Of a stretch of DNA of 64,000 bases, positions 1 through 11,200 are shown piece by piece. The position numbers were made by a program, and so were the translations under genes. The notes below the pieces were generated by a model, which searched no databases, had not been told where the DNA came from, and saw only the letters and a program-made list of their open reading frames with translations. Source of the DNA: Urophycis tenuis (lineage: Eukaryota > Chordata > Actinopteri > Gadiformes > Phycidae); contig JAXIVH010000041.1 in the NCBI GenBank assembly GCA_036785325.1, forward strand, positions 1 through 64,000. The letters are read 5' to 3'. Within the stretch, counting starts at the first letter, position 1, and every line of letters starts with the position of its first letter.

Positions 1-821
1 CAGCTTATTATTTCGACGACCCATGGGCAAATATAGTCATGCCATACGTCGTTGGAAAGCTTAGATTTCCCCGTTTAAAATGAGCCCATCTCCGAGCAAT
101 TTGGTTGCTCACAGACAAATCTGCGTCAGGTTGACTGAAGTCTACACAGCAGCTAAAGACATACCTTCAACGTTTCAATTAACATCAATCTTTCCTTACA
201 GAACACAAATTAATTAGCTTAGTATTTCAACGACCCATGAGTCAATATAGTCTTGCCATACGCCGTTGGAAAGCTTAGATTTCCCCGCTTAAAATGAGCC
301 CATCCGCGAGCAGTCTGGTTGATCACAGACTAAACTGCGTCAGGTTGAATGAAGTCTACCCAGCAGCCAAAAACATACCTTTAACGTTTCAATTAACATC
401 AATCTTTCCTTACAGAACACAAATTAATTAGCTTAGTATTTCAACGGCCCTTTGGTGGATATAGTCTTACCATACGCCGTTGAAAAGCTTAGATTTCCCC
501 GCTTAAAATGAGCCATCCGAGAGCAGTCTGCTTGCTCACAGACAAAACTGCGTCAGGTTGACTGAAGTCTACCCAGCAGCTAAAAACATACCTTCAACGT
601 TTCAATTAAGATCAATCTTTCAATAAAGAACAGAAATTAATTAGCTTAGTATTTCAACGACCCATGACTCAATATAATCTTGCCATACGCCGTTGGGAAC
701 CTTAGATTTCCCCGCTTAAAATGAGCCCATCCCCGAGCAATTTGGTTGCTCAAAGACAAAACTGCGTCAGGTTGACTGAAGTCTACCCAGCGGCTAAAAA
801 CATACCTTCAACTTTTCAATT
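1..821 (+). repeat. 214-bp satellite, about 3.8 monomers (S1)
   Basis: Tandem head-to-tail monomers of 214 bp; the AGCTTAKTATTTC landmark recurs at about 2, 216, 430 and 643. Other landmarks are GCCGTTGGAAAGCTTAG, AAAATGAGCCCATC, GTCAGGTTGACTGAAG and TCTTTCCTTACAGAACAC. The first monomer is the variant that follows T copies elsewhere (CGACCCATGGGCAAATA, CATACGTCGTTGG), so another T probably lies just left of the window. The last monomer is the T-preceding variant (TTAAGATCAATC, GTTGGGAACC). No protein-coding function is evident. I do not recognise the satellite family. Confidence 0.93.
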
Positions 822-1057
822 CACGCGTTTTTTTTGTAATACGTGTAGCTATGATAAAGGACACATGTTTTGGCCTGTTTTATTATTCATAGTTGGCTTA
901 ACAGTAATAGAATATGATTATATGCTATAAGTGACCAGACGTCCGAGATCAAAACTGGGAGCATAATCCCCGAGAAGGGGGAAAAAAAGGGTCAGCTATG
1001 TTTAAGTTTATATATATATGTGTGTGTATATATGCGTGTGTGTGTGTGTATATATGC

Positions 1058-1108
<51 letters not shown>

Positions 1109-1810
1109 AATCACTTACTTGGAACGGCATGATCCCACATCGCTGTGAAGGGATGGCGTTAACCAGGTGGGCGTGCAACCCCTCGAGAGAGTTGCTGCCT
1201 CACCGGCACTTGTACTTGTTCAGCCGGATGCAGTTCTTCACAACCACCTTCACAGAGACATACAGCTGTATGCCAGGGGGGTCATGTAACACACAACCTA
1301 TTGCAAGGTCCTCATTTATGCTGGTGTCATTTTGAAATGTTACCATATACAAGTTTGAATGGTTTTGACACACGATGACTGCAGAGACAGCTGCAGGATG
1401 GCCCACGAAGCAGGACGGAGGGGGCCTGTGGCTGTGCGGGGAGGACCAGCGGTATGGGTGCTGCCGACACAGGGGGCGGGCGGGCCACAGGCTGACGCAG
1501 CAGGAGGCCTCGGCTGGAGGCGGGTGGGCGCAGGAGGCTTCGGCCGGGTGGAGGACGACAACGCAGTGGGCTGAACGGGCCGGTTGGTGGGAGTCACAGG
1601 CTCTGGCTCATCAACAAATAACCAGGAAATATAAAATACACACGTGATCAGTATTGATATTGATATCTTTTATAAGAACACTGTTCATACCGTTTACACT
1701 TTTTATACAACTGTTTATACAATGTCCATACTGTTTATTTATTAATGTTTATCACTGAAAAATAAAGGTGACTTGGTATGACTTGTGTGCTATTTTCTTT
1801 CCACAGCCAA
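822..1810 (+). repeat. T element, copy T1 (closed subfamily)
   Basis: First of 15 copies of a roughly 1-kb element embedded in the satellite. Order on the plus strand: CACGCG and a T8 run; about 170 bp of AT-rich sequence with a small hairpin (TCCCC..GGGGA near 970-985); a (TA)n/(TG)n/(CG)n microsatellite at about 1005-1106; a minus-strand exon-like fragment (separate entry); AT-rich DNA with short repeats ending in TTTATAC or CATAC; AATAAA at 1761-1766; and CTTTCCACAG just before satellite resumes. It replaces about 18 bp of a monomer. No terminal inverted repeats or target-site duplications were seen, so a transposon identity is not supported. Confidence 0.9.
1119..1622 (-). pseudogene. Exon-like gene fragment in T1, reading frame closed
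   Basis: On the minus strand, a segment from an acceptor-like site (mutated here to ..CCTG) runs about 244 bp in a proline-rich frame (DEPEPVTPTNRP.., many PPA/RPP). After CTGTCTCTGCAG at 1379 it enters a second frame (VIVCQNHSNLYMV.. to ..PSQRYGIMPFQ) that ends at the donor-like CAA/GTAAGTG at 1119. The inner segment (1119-1378) is 260 bp. A TGA after KYKCR closes the second frame, from CGA in the open subfamily. The motif around SNSLEG plus DPPG resembles, from memory, a large uncharacterised fish/invertebrate protein family, perhaps transposon-derived. No start codon or promoter is identifiable. It is a fragment, not a working gene. Confidence 0.5.
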
Positions 1811-2434
1811 CAGAACACACATGAATCAGCTTATTATTTCGACGACCCATGGGCAAATATAGTCATGCCATACGTCGTTGGAAAGCTTAGATTTCCCCGT
1901 TTAAAATGAGCCAATCTCCGAGCAATTTGGTTGCTCACAGACAAATCTGCGTCAGGTTGACTGAAGTCTACACGGCAGCTAAAGACATACCTTCAACGTT
2001 TCAATTAACATCAATCTTTCCTTACAGAACACAAATTAATTAGCTTAGTATTTCAACGACCCTTTAGTGAATATAGTCTTGCCATACGCCGTTGGAAAGC
2101 TTAGATTTCCCCGCTTAAAATGAGCCCATCCTCGAGCAGTCTGGTTGATCACAGACTAAACTGCGTCAGGTTGACTGAAGTCTACCCAGCAGCTAAAAAC
2201 ATACCTTCAACGTTTCAATTAACATCAATCTTTCCTTACAGAACACAAATTAATTAGCTTAGTATTTCAACGACCCATGAGTCAATATACTCTTGCCATA
2301 CGCCGTTGGAAAGCTTAGATTTCCCCGCTTAAAATGAGCCCATCCGCGAGCAGTCTGGTTGATCACAGACTAAACTGCGTCAGGTTGAATGAAGTCTACC
2401 CAGCAGCTAAAAACATACCTTCAACTTTTCAATT
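1811..2434 (+). repeat. 214-bp satellite, 3 monomers minus 18 bp (S2)
   Basis: It opens with the post-T variant monomer (CATGGGCAAATA, CATACGTCGTTGG, here ATGAGCCAATC) and ends in the T2-bearing monomer. Length is 624 bp against 3 x 214 = 642. Confidence 0.92.
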
Positions 2435-2670
2435 CACGCGTTTTTTTTGTAATACGTGTAGCTATGATAAAGGACACATGTTTTGGCCTGTTTTATTATT
2501 CATAGTTGGCTTAACAGTAATAGAATATGATTATATGCTATAAGTGACCAGACGTCCGAGATCAAAACTGGGAGCATAATCCCCGAGAAGGGGGAAAAAA
2601 AGGGTCAGCTATGTTTAAGTTTATATATATATGTGTGTGTATATATGCGTGTGTGTGTGTGTATATATGC

Positions 2671-2715
<45 letters not shown>

Positions 2716-3417
2716 AATCACTTACTTGGAACGGCATGATCCCACATCGCTGTGAAGGGATGGCGTTAACCAGGTGGGCGTGCAACCCCTCGAGAGAGTT
2801 GCTGCCTCACCGGCACTTGTACTTGTTCAGCCGGATGCAGTTCTTCACAACCACCTTCACAGAGACATACAGCTGTATGCCAGGGGGGTCATGTAACACA
2901 CAACCTATTGCAAGGTCCTCATTTATGCTGGTGTCATTTTGAAATGTTACCATATACAAGTTTGAATGGTTTTGACACACGATGACTGCAGAGACAGCTG
3001 CAGGATGGCCCACGAAGCAGGACGGAGGGGGCCTGTGGCTGTGCGGGGAGGACCAGCGGTATGGGTGCTGCCGACACAGGGGGCGGGCGGGCCACAGGCT
3101 GACGCAGCAGGAGGCCTCGGCTGGAGGCGGGTGGGCGCAGGAGGCTTCGGCCGGGTGGAGGACGACAACGCAGTGGGCTGAACGGGCCGGTTGGTGGGAG
3201 TCACAGGCTCTGGCTCATCAACAAATAACCTGGAAATATAAAATACACACGTGATCAGTATTGATATTGATATCTTTTATAAGAACACTGTTCATACCAT
3301 TTACACTTTTTATACAACTGTTTATACAATGTCCATACTGTTTATTTATTAATGTTTATCACAGAAAAATAAAGGTGACTTGGTATGACTTGTGTGCTAT
3401 TTTCTTTCCACAGCCAA
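2435..3417 (+). repeat. T element, copy T2 (closed subfamily)
   Basis: Nearly identical to T1, with a shorter TG tract (about 2625-2711). It shares the TTATATATAT start of the microsatellite and TATGATTATATG with T1 only, so T1 and T2 are sister copies. It reads ATCACAGAAAAATAAA where most copies have ATCACTGAAAAATAAA. Confidence 0.9.
2726..3229 (-). pseudogene. Exon-like gene fragment in T2, reading frame closed
   Basis: Unlike T1, the outer acceptor is intact (TTTATATTTCCAG before GTTATTTG on the minus strand), as are the inner CTGCAG acceptor and the GTAAGTG donor. The second frame stops at TGA after KYKCR, as in T1. Confidence 0.5.
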
Positions 3418-3827
3418 CAGAACACACATGAATCAGCTTATTATTTCGACGACCCATGGGCAAATATAGTCATGCCATACGTCGTTGGAAAGCTTAGATT
3501 TCCCCGTTTAAAATGAGCCCATCTCCGAGCAATTTGGTTGCTCACAGACAAATCTGCGTCAGGTTGACTGAAGTCTACACAGCAGCTAAAGACATACCTT
3601 CAACGTTTCAATTAACATCAATCTTTCCTTACAGAACACAAATGAATTAGCTTAGTATTTCAACGACCCTTTAGTGAATATAGACTTGCCATACGCCGTT
3701 GGAAAGCTTAGATTTCCCCGCTTAAAATGAGCCCATCCGCGAGCAGTCTGGTTGATCACAGACTAAACTGCGTCAGGTTGACTGAAGTCTACCCAGCAGC
3801 TAAAAACATACCTTCAACTTTTCAATT
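3418..3827 (+). repeat. 214-bp satellite, 2 monomers minus 18 bp (S3)
   Basis: 410 bp between T2 and T3: one post-T variant monomer and the T3-bearing monomer. It carries CAAATGAATTAGC instead of the usual CAAATTAATTAGC, shared with S8 and S13. Confidence 0.92.
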
Positions 3828-4086
3828 CACGCGTTTTTTTTGTAATACGTGTAGCTATGATAAAGGACACATGTTTTGGCCTGTTTTATTATTCATAGTT
3901 GGCTTAACAGTAATAGAATATTATTATATGCTATAAGTGACCAGACGTCCGAGATCAAAACTGGGAGCATAATCCCCGAGAAGGGGGAAAAAAAGGGTCA
4001 GCTATGTTTAAGTATATATATATATGTGTGTGTATATATGCGAGTGTGTGTGTGTGTGTGTATATATGCGCGCGCGTGTGTGTGTG

Positions 4087-4121
<35 letters not shown>

Positions 4122-4830
4122 GTGTTTTAATCACTTACTTGGAACGGCATGATCCCATATCGCTGTGAAGGGATGGCGTTAACCAGGTGGGCCTGCAACC
4201 CCTCGAGAGAGTTGCTGCCTCGCCGGCATTTGTACTTGTTCAGCCGGATGCAGTTCTTCACAACCACCTTCACAGAGACATACAGCTGTATGCCAGGGGG
4301 GTCCTGTAACACACAACCTATTGCAAGGTCCTCATTTATGCTGGTGTCATTTTGAAATGTTACCATATACAAGTTTGAATGGTTTTGACACACGATGACT
4401 GCAGAGACAGCTGCAGGATGGCCCACGAAGCAGGACGGAGGGGGCCTGTGGCTGTGCGGGGAGGACCAGCGGTATGGGTGCTGCCGACACAGGGGGCGGG
4501 CGGGCCACAGGCTGATGCAGCAGGAGGCCTCGGCTGGAGGCGGGTGGGCGCAGGAGGCTTCGGCCGGGTGGAGGACGACAACGCAGTGGGCTGAACGGGC
4601 CGGTTGGTGGGAGTCACAGGCTCTGGCTCATCAACAAATAACCTGGAAATATAAAATACACACGTGATCAGTATTGATATTGATATCTTTTATAAGAACA
4701 CTGTTCATACCGTTTACACTTTTTATACAACTGTTTATACAATGTCCATACTGTTTATTTATTAATGTTTATCACTGAAAAATAAAGGTGACTTGGTATG
4801 ACTTGTGTGCTATTTTCGTTCCACAGCCAA
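3828..4830 (+). repeat. T element, copy T3 (open subfamily)
   Basis: The microsatellite at about 4013-4126 contains a CGCGCG run and a TTTG interruption, and the flank reads CCCATATCGC. These mark the open subfamily. It has a private change TTTTCGTTCCACAG near the right end. Confidence 0.9.
4139..4642 (-). pseudogene. Exon-like gene fragment in T3, reading frame open
   Basis: The inner frame is uninterrupted from before the CTGCAG acceptor to the GTAAGTG donor: 86 full codons in the 260-bp segment, with CGA (Arg) where the closed subfamily has TGA. Private changes are LQAHL for LHAHL and a synonymous AAA for AAG before the Cys. Confidence 0.5.
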
Positions 4831-5240
4831 CAGAACACACATGAATCAGCTTATTATTTCGACGACCCATGGGCAAATATAGTCATGCCATACGTCGTTG
4901 GAAAGCTTAGATTTCCCCGTTTAAAATGAGCCCATCTCCGAGCAATTTGGTTGCTCACAGACAAATCTGCGTCAGGTTGACTGAAGTCTACCCAGCAGCT
5001 AAAAACATACCTTCAACGTTTCAATTAACATCAATCTTTCCTTACAGAACACAAATTAATTAGCTTAGTATTTCAACGACCCATGAGTCAATATAGTCTT
5101 GCCATACGCCGTTGGAAAGCTTAGATTTCCCCGCTTAAAATGAGCCCATCCGCGAGCAGTCTGGTTGATCACAGACTAAACTGCGTCAGGTTGACTGAAG
5201 TCTACCCAGCAGCTAAAAACATACCTTCAACTTTTCAATT
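4831..5240 (+). repeat. 214-bp satellite, 2 monomers minus 18 bp (S4)
   Basis: 410 bp between T3 and T4. The same two-monomer spacing as S3 and S8 suggests a T-plus-two-monomer cassette of about 1.41 kb repeated in tandem. Confidence 0.92.
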
Positions 5241-5490
5241 CACGCGTTTTTTTTGTAATACGTGTAGCTATGATAAAGGACACATGTTTTGGCCTGTTTT
5301 ATTATTCATAGTTGGCTTAACAGTAATAGAATATTATTATATGCTATAAGTGACCAGACGTCCGAGATCAAAACTGGGAGCATAATCCCCGAGAAGGGGG
5401 AAAAAAAGGGTCAGCTATGTTTAAGTATATATATATATGTGTGTGTATATATGCGAGTGTGTGTGTGTGTGTGTATATATGCGCGCGCGC

Positions 5491-5553
<63 letters not shown>

Positions 5554-6255
5554 AATCACTTACTTGGAACGGCATGATCCCATATCGCTGTGAAGGGATG
5601 GCGTTAACCAGGTGGGCGTGCAACCCCTCGAGAGAGTTGCTGCCTCGCCGGCACTTGTACTTGTTCAGCCGGATGCAGTTCTTCACAACCACCTTCACAG
5701 AGACATACAGCTGTATGCCAGGGGGGTCCTGTAACACACAACCTATTGCAAGGTCCTCATTTATGCTGGTGTCATTTTGAAATGTTACCATATACAAGTT
5801 TGAATGGTTTTGACACACGATGACTGCAGAGACAGCTGCAGGATGGCCTACGAAGCAGGACGGAGGGGGCCTGTGGCTGTGCGGGGAGGACCAGCGGTAT
5901 GGGTGCTGCCGACACAGGGGGCGGGCGGGCCACAGGCTGACGCAGCAGGAGGCCTCGGCTGGAGGCGGGTGGGCGCAGGAGGCTTCGGCCGGGTGGAGGA
6001 CGACAACGCAGTGGGCTGAACGGGCCGGTTGGTGGGAGTCACAGGCTCTGGCTCATCAACAAATAACCTGGAAATATAAAATACACACGTGATCAGTATT
6101 GATATTGATATCTTTTATAAGAACACTGTTCATACCGTTTACACTTTTTATACAACTGTTTATACAATGTCCATACTGTTTATTTATTAATGTTTATCAC
6201 TGAAAAATAAAGGTGACTTGGTATGACTTGTGTGCTATTTTCTTTCCACAGCCAA
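5241..6255 (+). repeat. T element, copy T4 (open subfamily)
   Basis: It carries one of the longest uninterrupted TG tracts, about 5492-5550, preceded by a CGCGCGCGCG run, and the CCCATATCGC open-subfamily flank. Confidence 0.9.
5564..6067 (-). pseudogene. Exon-like gene fragment in T4, inner frame open, proline-rich frame broken
   Basis: The inner 260-bp segment is open. A private G-to-A change (CCTACGAAG on plus, 5847-5855) turns a Trp codon of the proline-rich frame into TAG. Confidence 0.5.
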
Positions 6256-7307
6256 CAGAACACACATGAATCAGCTTATTATTTCGACGACCCATGGGCA
6301 AATATAGTCATGCCATACGTCGTTGGAAAGCTTAGATTTCCCCGTTTAAAATGAGCCCATCTCCGAGCAATTTGGTTGCTCACAGACAAATCTGCGTCAG
6401 GTTGACTGAAGTCTACACAGCAGCTAAAGACATACCTTCAACGTTGCAATTAACATCAATCTTTCCTTACAGAACACAAATTAATTAGCTTAGTATTTCA
6501 ACGACCCATGAGTCAATATAGTCTTGCCATACGCCGTTGGAAAGCTTAGATTTCCCCGCTTAAAATGAGCCCATCCGCGAGCAGTCTGGTTGATCACAGA
6601 CTAAACTGCGTCAGGTTGAATGAAGTCTACCCAGCAGCCAAAAACATACCTTTAACGTTTCAATTAACATCAATCTTTCCTTACAGAACACAAATTAATT
6701 AGCTTAGTATTTCAACGGCCCTTTGGTGAATATAGTCTTACCATACGCCGTTGAAAAGCTTAGATTTCCCTGCTTAAAATGAGCCCATCCGCCAGCAGTC
6801 TGGTTGATCAAAGACAAAACTGTGTCAGGTTGAGTGAAGTCTACCCAGCAGCTAAAAACATACCTTCAACGTTTCAATTAACATCAATCTTTCCTTACAG
6901 AACACAAATTAATTATCTTAGTATTTCAACGACCCATGAGTCAATATAGTCTTGCCATACGCCGTTGGAAAGCTTAGATTTCCCCGCTTAAAATGAGCCC
7001 ATCCCCAAGCAATTTGGTTGCTCAGAGACAAAACTGTGTCAGGTTGACTGAAGTCTACCCAGCAGCTAAAAATATACCTTCAACGTTTCAATTAAGATCA
7101 ATCTTTCAATAAAGAACAGAAATTAATTAGCTTAGTATTTCAACGACCCATGACTCAATATAATCTTGCCATACGCCGTTGGGAACCTTAGATTTCCCCG
7201 CTTAAAATGAGCCCATCCCCGAGCAATTTGGTTGCTAAAAGACAAAACTACGTCAGGTTGACTGAAGTCTACCCAGCGGCTAAAAACATACCTTCAACTT
7301 TTCAATT
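6256..7307 (+). repeat. 214-bp satellite, 5 monomers minus 18 bp (S5)
   Basis: 1052 bp. It includes a monomer with AATTATCTTAG near 6911, a private variant that recurs at about 12366 and 44091. The last monomers carry the T-preceding variants TTAAGATCAATC and GTTGGGAACC. Confidence 0.92.
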
Positions 7308-7543
7308 CACGCGTTTTTTTTGTAATACGTGTAGCTATGATAAAGGACACATGTTTTGGCCTGTTTTATTATTCATAGTTGGCTTAACAGTAATAGAATA
7401 TTATTATATGCTATAAGTGACCAGACGTCCGAGATCAAAACTGGGAGCATAATCCCAGAGAAGGGGGAAAAAAAGGGTCAGCTATGTTTAAGTATATATA
7501 TATATGTGTGTGTATATATGCGTGTGTGTGTGTGTATATATGC

Positions 7544-7582
<39 letters not shown>

Positions 7583-8284
7583 AATCACTTACTTGGAACG
7601 GCATGATCCCACATCGCTGTGAAGGGATGGCGTTAACCAGGTGGGCGTGAAACCCCTCGAGAGAGTTGCTGCCTCACCGGCACTTGTACTTGTTCAGCCG
7701 GATGCAGTTCTTCACAACCACCTTCACAGAGACATACAGCTGTATGCCAGGGGGGTCATGTAACACACAACCTATTGCAAGGTCCTCATTTATGCTGGTG
7801 TCATTTTGAAATGTTACCATATACAAGTTTGAATGGTTTTGACACACGATGACTGCAGAGACAGCTGCAGGATGGCCCACGAAGCAGGACGGAGGGGGCC
7901 TGTGGCTGTGCGGGGAGGACCAGCGGTATGGGTGCTGCCGACACAGGGGGCGGGCGGGCCACAGGCTGACGCAGCAGGAGGCCTCGGCTGGAGGCGGGTG
8001 GGCGCAGGAGGCTTCGGCCGGGTGGAGGACGACAACGCAGTGGGCTGAACGGGCCGGTTGGTGGGAGTCACAGGCTCTGGCTCATCAACAAATAACCTGG
8101 AAATATAAAATACACACGTGATCAGTATTGATATTGATATCTTTTATAAGAACACTGTTCATACCGTTTACACTTTTTATACAACTGTTTATACAATGTC
8201 CATACTGTTTATTTATTAATGTTTATCACTGAAAAATAAAGGTGACTTGGTATGACTTGTGTGCTATTTTCTTTCCACAGCCAA
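7308..8284 (+). repeat. T element, copy T5 (closed subfamily)
   Basis: Shortest complete copy (977 bp) because its TG tract (about 7548-7579) is short. The upstream hairpin is altered to ATCCCAGAGAAGG, shared with T7. Confidence 0.9.
7593..8096 (-). pseudogene. Exon-like gene fragment in T5, reading frame closed
   Basis: TGA after KYKCR. A private GTGAAACCCC on the plus strand changes the region downstream of the stop. Splice-like sites are intact. Confidence 0.5.
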
Positions 8285-11200
8285 CAGAACACACATGAAT
8301 CAGCTTATTATTTCGACGACCCATGGGCAAATATAGTCATGCCATACGTCGTTGGAAAGCTTAGATTTCCCCGTTTAAAATGAGCCCATCTCCGAGCAAT
8401 TTGGTTGCTCACAGACAAATCTGCGTCAGGTTGACTGAAGTCTACACAGCAGCTAAAGACATACCTTCAACGTTTCAATTAACATCAATCTTTCCTTACA
8501 GAACACAAATTAATTAGCTTAGTATTTCAACGGGCCATTGGTGAATATAGTCTTGCCATACTCCGTTGAAAAGCTTAGATTTCCCCGCTTAAAATGAGCC
8601 CATCCGCGAGCAGTCTGGTTGATCACAGACTAAACTGCGTCAGGTTGACTGAAGTCTACCCAGCAGCTAAAAACATACCTTCAACGTTTCAATTAACATC
8701 AATCTTTCCTTACAGAACACTAATTAATTAGCTTAGTATTTCAACGACCCATGAGTCAATATAGTCTTGCCATACGCCGTTGGAAAGCTTAGATTTCCCC
8801 GCTTAAAATGAGCCCATCCGCGAGCAGTCTGGTTGATCACAGACTAAACTGCGTCAGGTTGAATGAAGTCTACCCAGCAGCTAAAAACATACCTTTAACG
8901 TTTCAATTAACATCAATCTTTCCTTACAGAACACAAATTAATTAGCTTAGTATTTCAATGACCCATGAGTCAATATAGTCTTGCCATACGCCGTTGGAAA
9001 GCTTAGATTTCCCCGCTTAAAATGAGCCCATCCGCGAGCAGTCTGGTTGATCACAGACTAAACTGCGTCAGGTTGAATGAAGTCTACCCAGCAGCTAAAA
9101 ACATACCTTTAACGTTTCAATTGACATCAATCTTTCCTTACAGAACACAAATTAATTAGCTTAGTATTTCAACGGGCCATTGGTGAATATAGTCTTGCCA
9201 TACTCCGTTGAAAAGCTTAGATTTCCCCGCTTAAAATGAGCCCATCCGCGAGCAGTCTGGTTGATCACAGACTAAACTGCGTCAGGTTGACTGAAGTCTA
9301 CCCAGCAGCTAAAAACATACCTTCAACGTTTCAATTAACATCAATCTTTCCTTACAGAACACTAATTAATTAGCTTAGTATTTCAACGACCCATGAGTCA
9401 ATATAGTCTTGCCATACGCCGTTGGAAAGCTTAGATTTCCCCGCTTAAAATGAGCCCATCCGCGAGCAGTCTGGTTGATCACAGACTAAACTGCGTCAGG
9501 TTGAATGAAGTCTACCCAGCAGCTAAAAACATACCTTTAACGTTTCAATTAACATCAATCTTTCCTTACAGAACACAAATTAATTAGCTTAGTATTTCAA
9601 CGGCCCTTTGGTGAATATAGTCTTGCCATACGCCGTTGAAAAGCTTAGATTTCCCCGCTTATAATGAGCCCATCCGCCAGCAGTCTGGTTGATCACAGAC
9701 TAAACTGCGTCAGGTTGACTGAAGTCTACCCAGCAGCTAAAAACATACCTTCAACGTTTCAATTAACATCAATCTTTCCTTACAGAACACTAATTAATTA
9801 GCTTAGTATTTCAGCGACCCATGAGTCAATATAGTCTTGCCATACGCCGTTGGAAAGCTTAGATTTCCCCGCTTATAATGAGCCCATCCCCGAGCAATTT
9901 GGTTGCTCACAGACAAATCTGCGTCAGGTTGACTGAAGTCTACACAGCAGCTAAAGACATACCTTCAACGTTTCAATTAACATCAATCTTTCCTTACAGA
10001 ACACAAATTAATTAGCTTAGTATTTAAACGACCCATGAGTCAATATAGTCTTGCCATACGCCGTTGGAAAGCTTAGATTTCCCCGCTTAAAATGAGCCCA
10101 TCCGCGAGCAGTCTGGTTGATCACAGACTAAACTGGGTCAGGTTGACTGAAGTCTACCCAGCAGCTAAAAACATACCTTCAACGTTTCAATTAACATCAA
10201 TCTTTCCTTACAGAACACAAATTAATTAGCTTGGTATTTCAACGACCCATGAGTCGATATAGTCTTGCCATACGCCGTTGGAAAGCTTAGATTTCCCCGC
10301 TTAAAATGAGCCCATCCGCGAGCAGTCTGGTTGATCACAGACTAAACTGCGTCAGGTTGACTGAAGTCTACCCAGCAGCTAAAAACATACCTTCAACGTT
10401 TCAATTAACATCAATCTTTCCTTACAGAACACAAATTAATTAGCTTAGTATTTCAACGACCCATGAGTCAATATAGTCTTTCCATACGCCGTTGGAAAGC
10501 TTAGATTTCCCCGCTTAAAATGAGCCCATCCGCGAGCAGTCTGGTTGATCACAGACTAAACTGCGTCAGGTTGACTGAAGTCTACCCAGCAGCTAAAAAC
10601 ATACCTTTAACGTTTCAATTGACATCAATCTTTCCTTACAGAACACAAATTAATTAGCTTAGTATTTCAACGGGCCATTGGTGAATATAGTCTTGCCATA
10701 CGCCGTTGAAAAGCTTAGATTTCCCCGCTTAAAATGAGCCCATCCGCGAGCAGTCTGGTTGATCACAGACTAAACTGCGTCAGGTTGACTGAAGTCTACC
10801 CAGCAGCTAAAAACATACCTTCAACGTTTCAATTAACATCAATCTTTCCTTACAGAACACTAATTAATTAGCTTAGTATTTCAACGGCCCTTTGGTGAAT
10901 ATAGTCTTGCCATACGCCGTTGAAAAGCTTAGATTTCCCCGCTTATAATGAGCCCATCCGCCAGCAGTCTGGTTGATCACAGACTAAACTGCGTCAGGTT
11001 GACTGAAGTCTACCCAGCAGCTAAAAACATACCTTCAACGTTTCAATTAACATCAATCTTTCCTTACAGAACACTAATTAATTAGCTTAGTATTTCAGCG
11101 ACCCATGAGTCAATATAGTCTTGCCATACGCCGTTGGAAAGCTTAGATTTCCCCGCTTATAATGAGCCCATCCCCGAGCAATTTGGTTGCTCACAGACAA

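Noticed and set aside
721..930. 69-codon plus-strand frame with a hydrophobic tail (VLLFIVGLTVIEY), repeated at most T junctions
   Set aside because: It spans the satellite/T boundary and is conserved only because the junction is copied. No signal of constraint and no recognised family. A membrane microprotein cannot be excluded but is not supported.
1359..1647. Plus-strand frames of 71 and 90 codons opposite the proline-rich segment
   Set aside because: Shadow frames of GC-rich DNA. The minus strand has the splice-like boundaries and the more protein-like composition.
822..1810. T as an active DNA transposon or Helitron
   Set aside because: No terminal inverted repeats, target-site duplication or transposase. 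Fixed phase in the satellite argues for amplification with the array.
3876..4130. Frames running into the TG microsatellite (IYIYVCVYM and VCVCVC types)
   Set aside because: Microsatellite translation artefact that changes with tract length.
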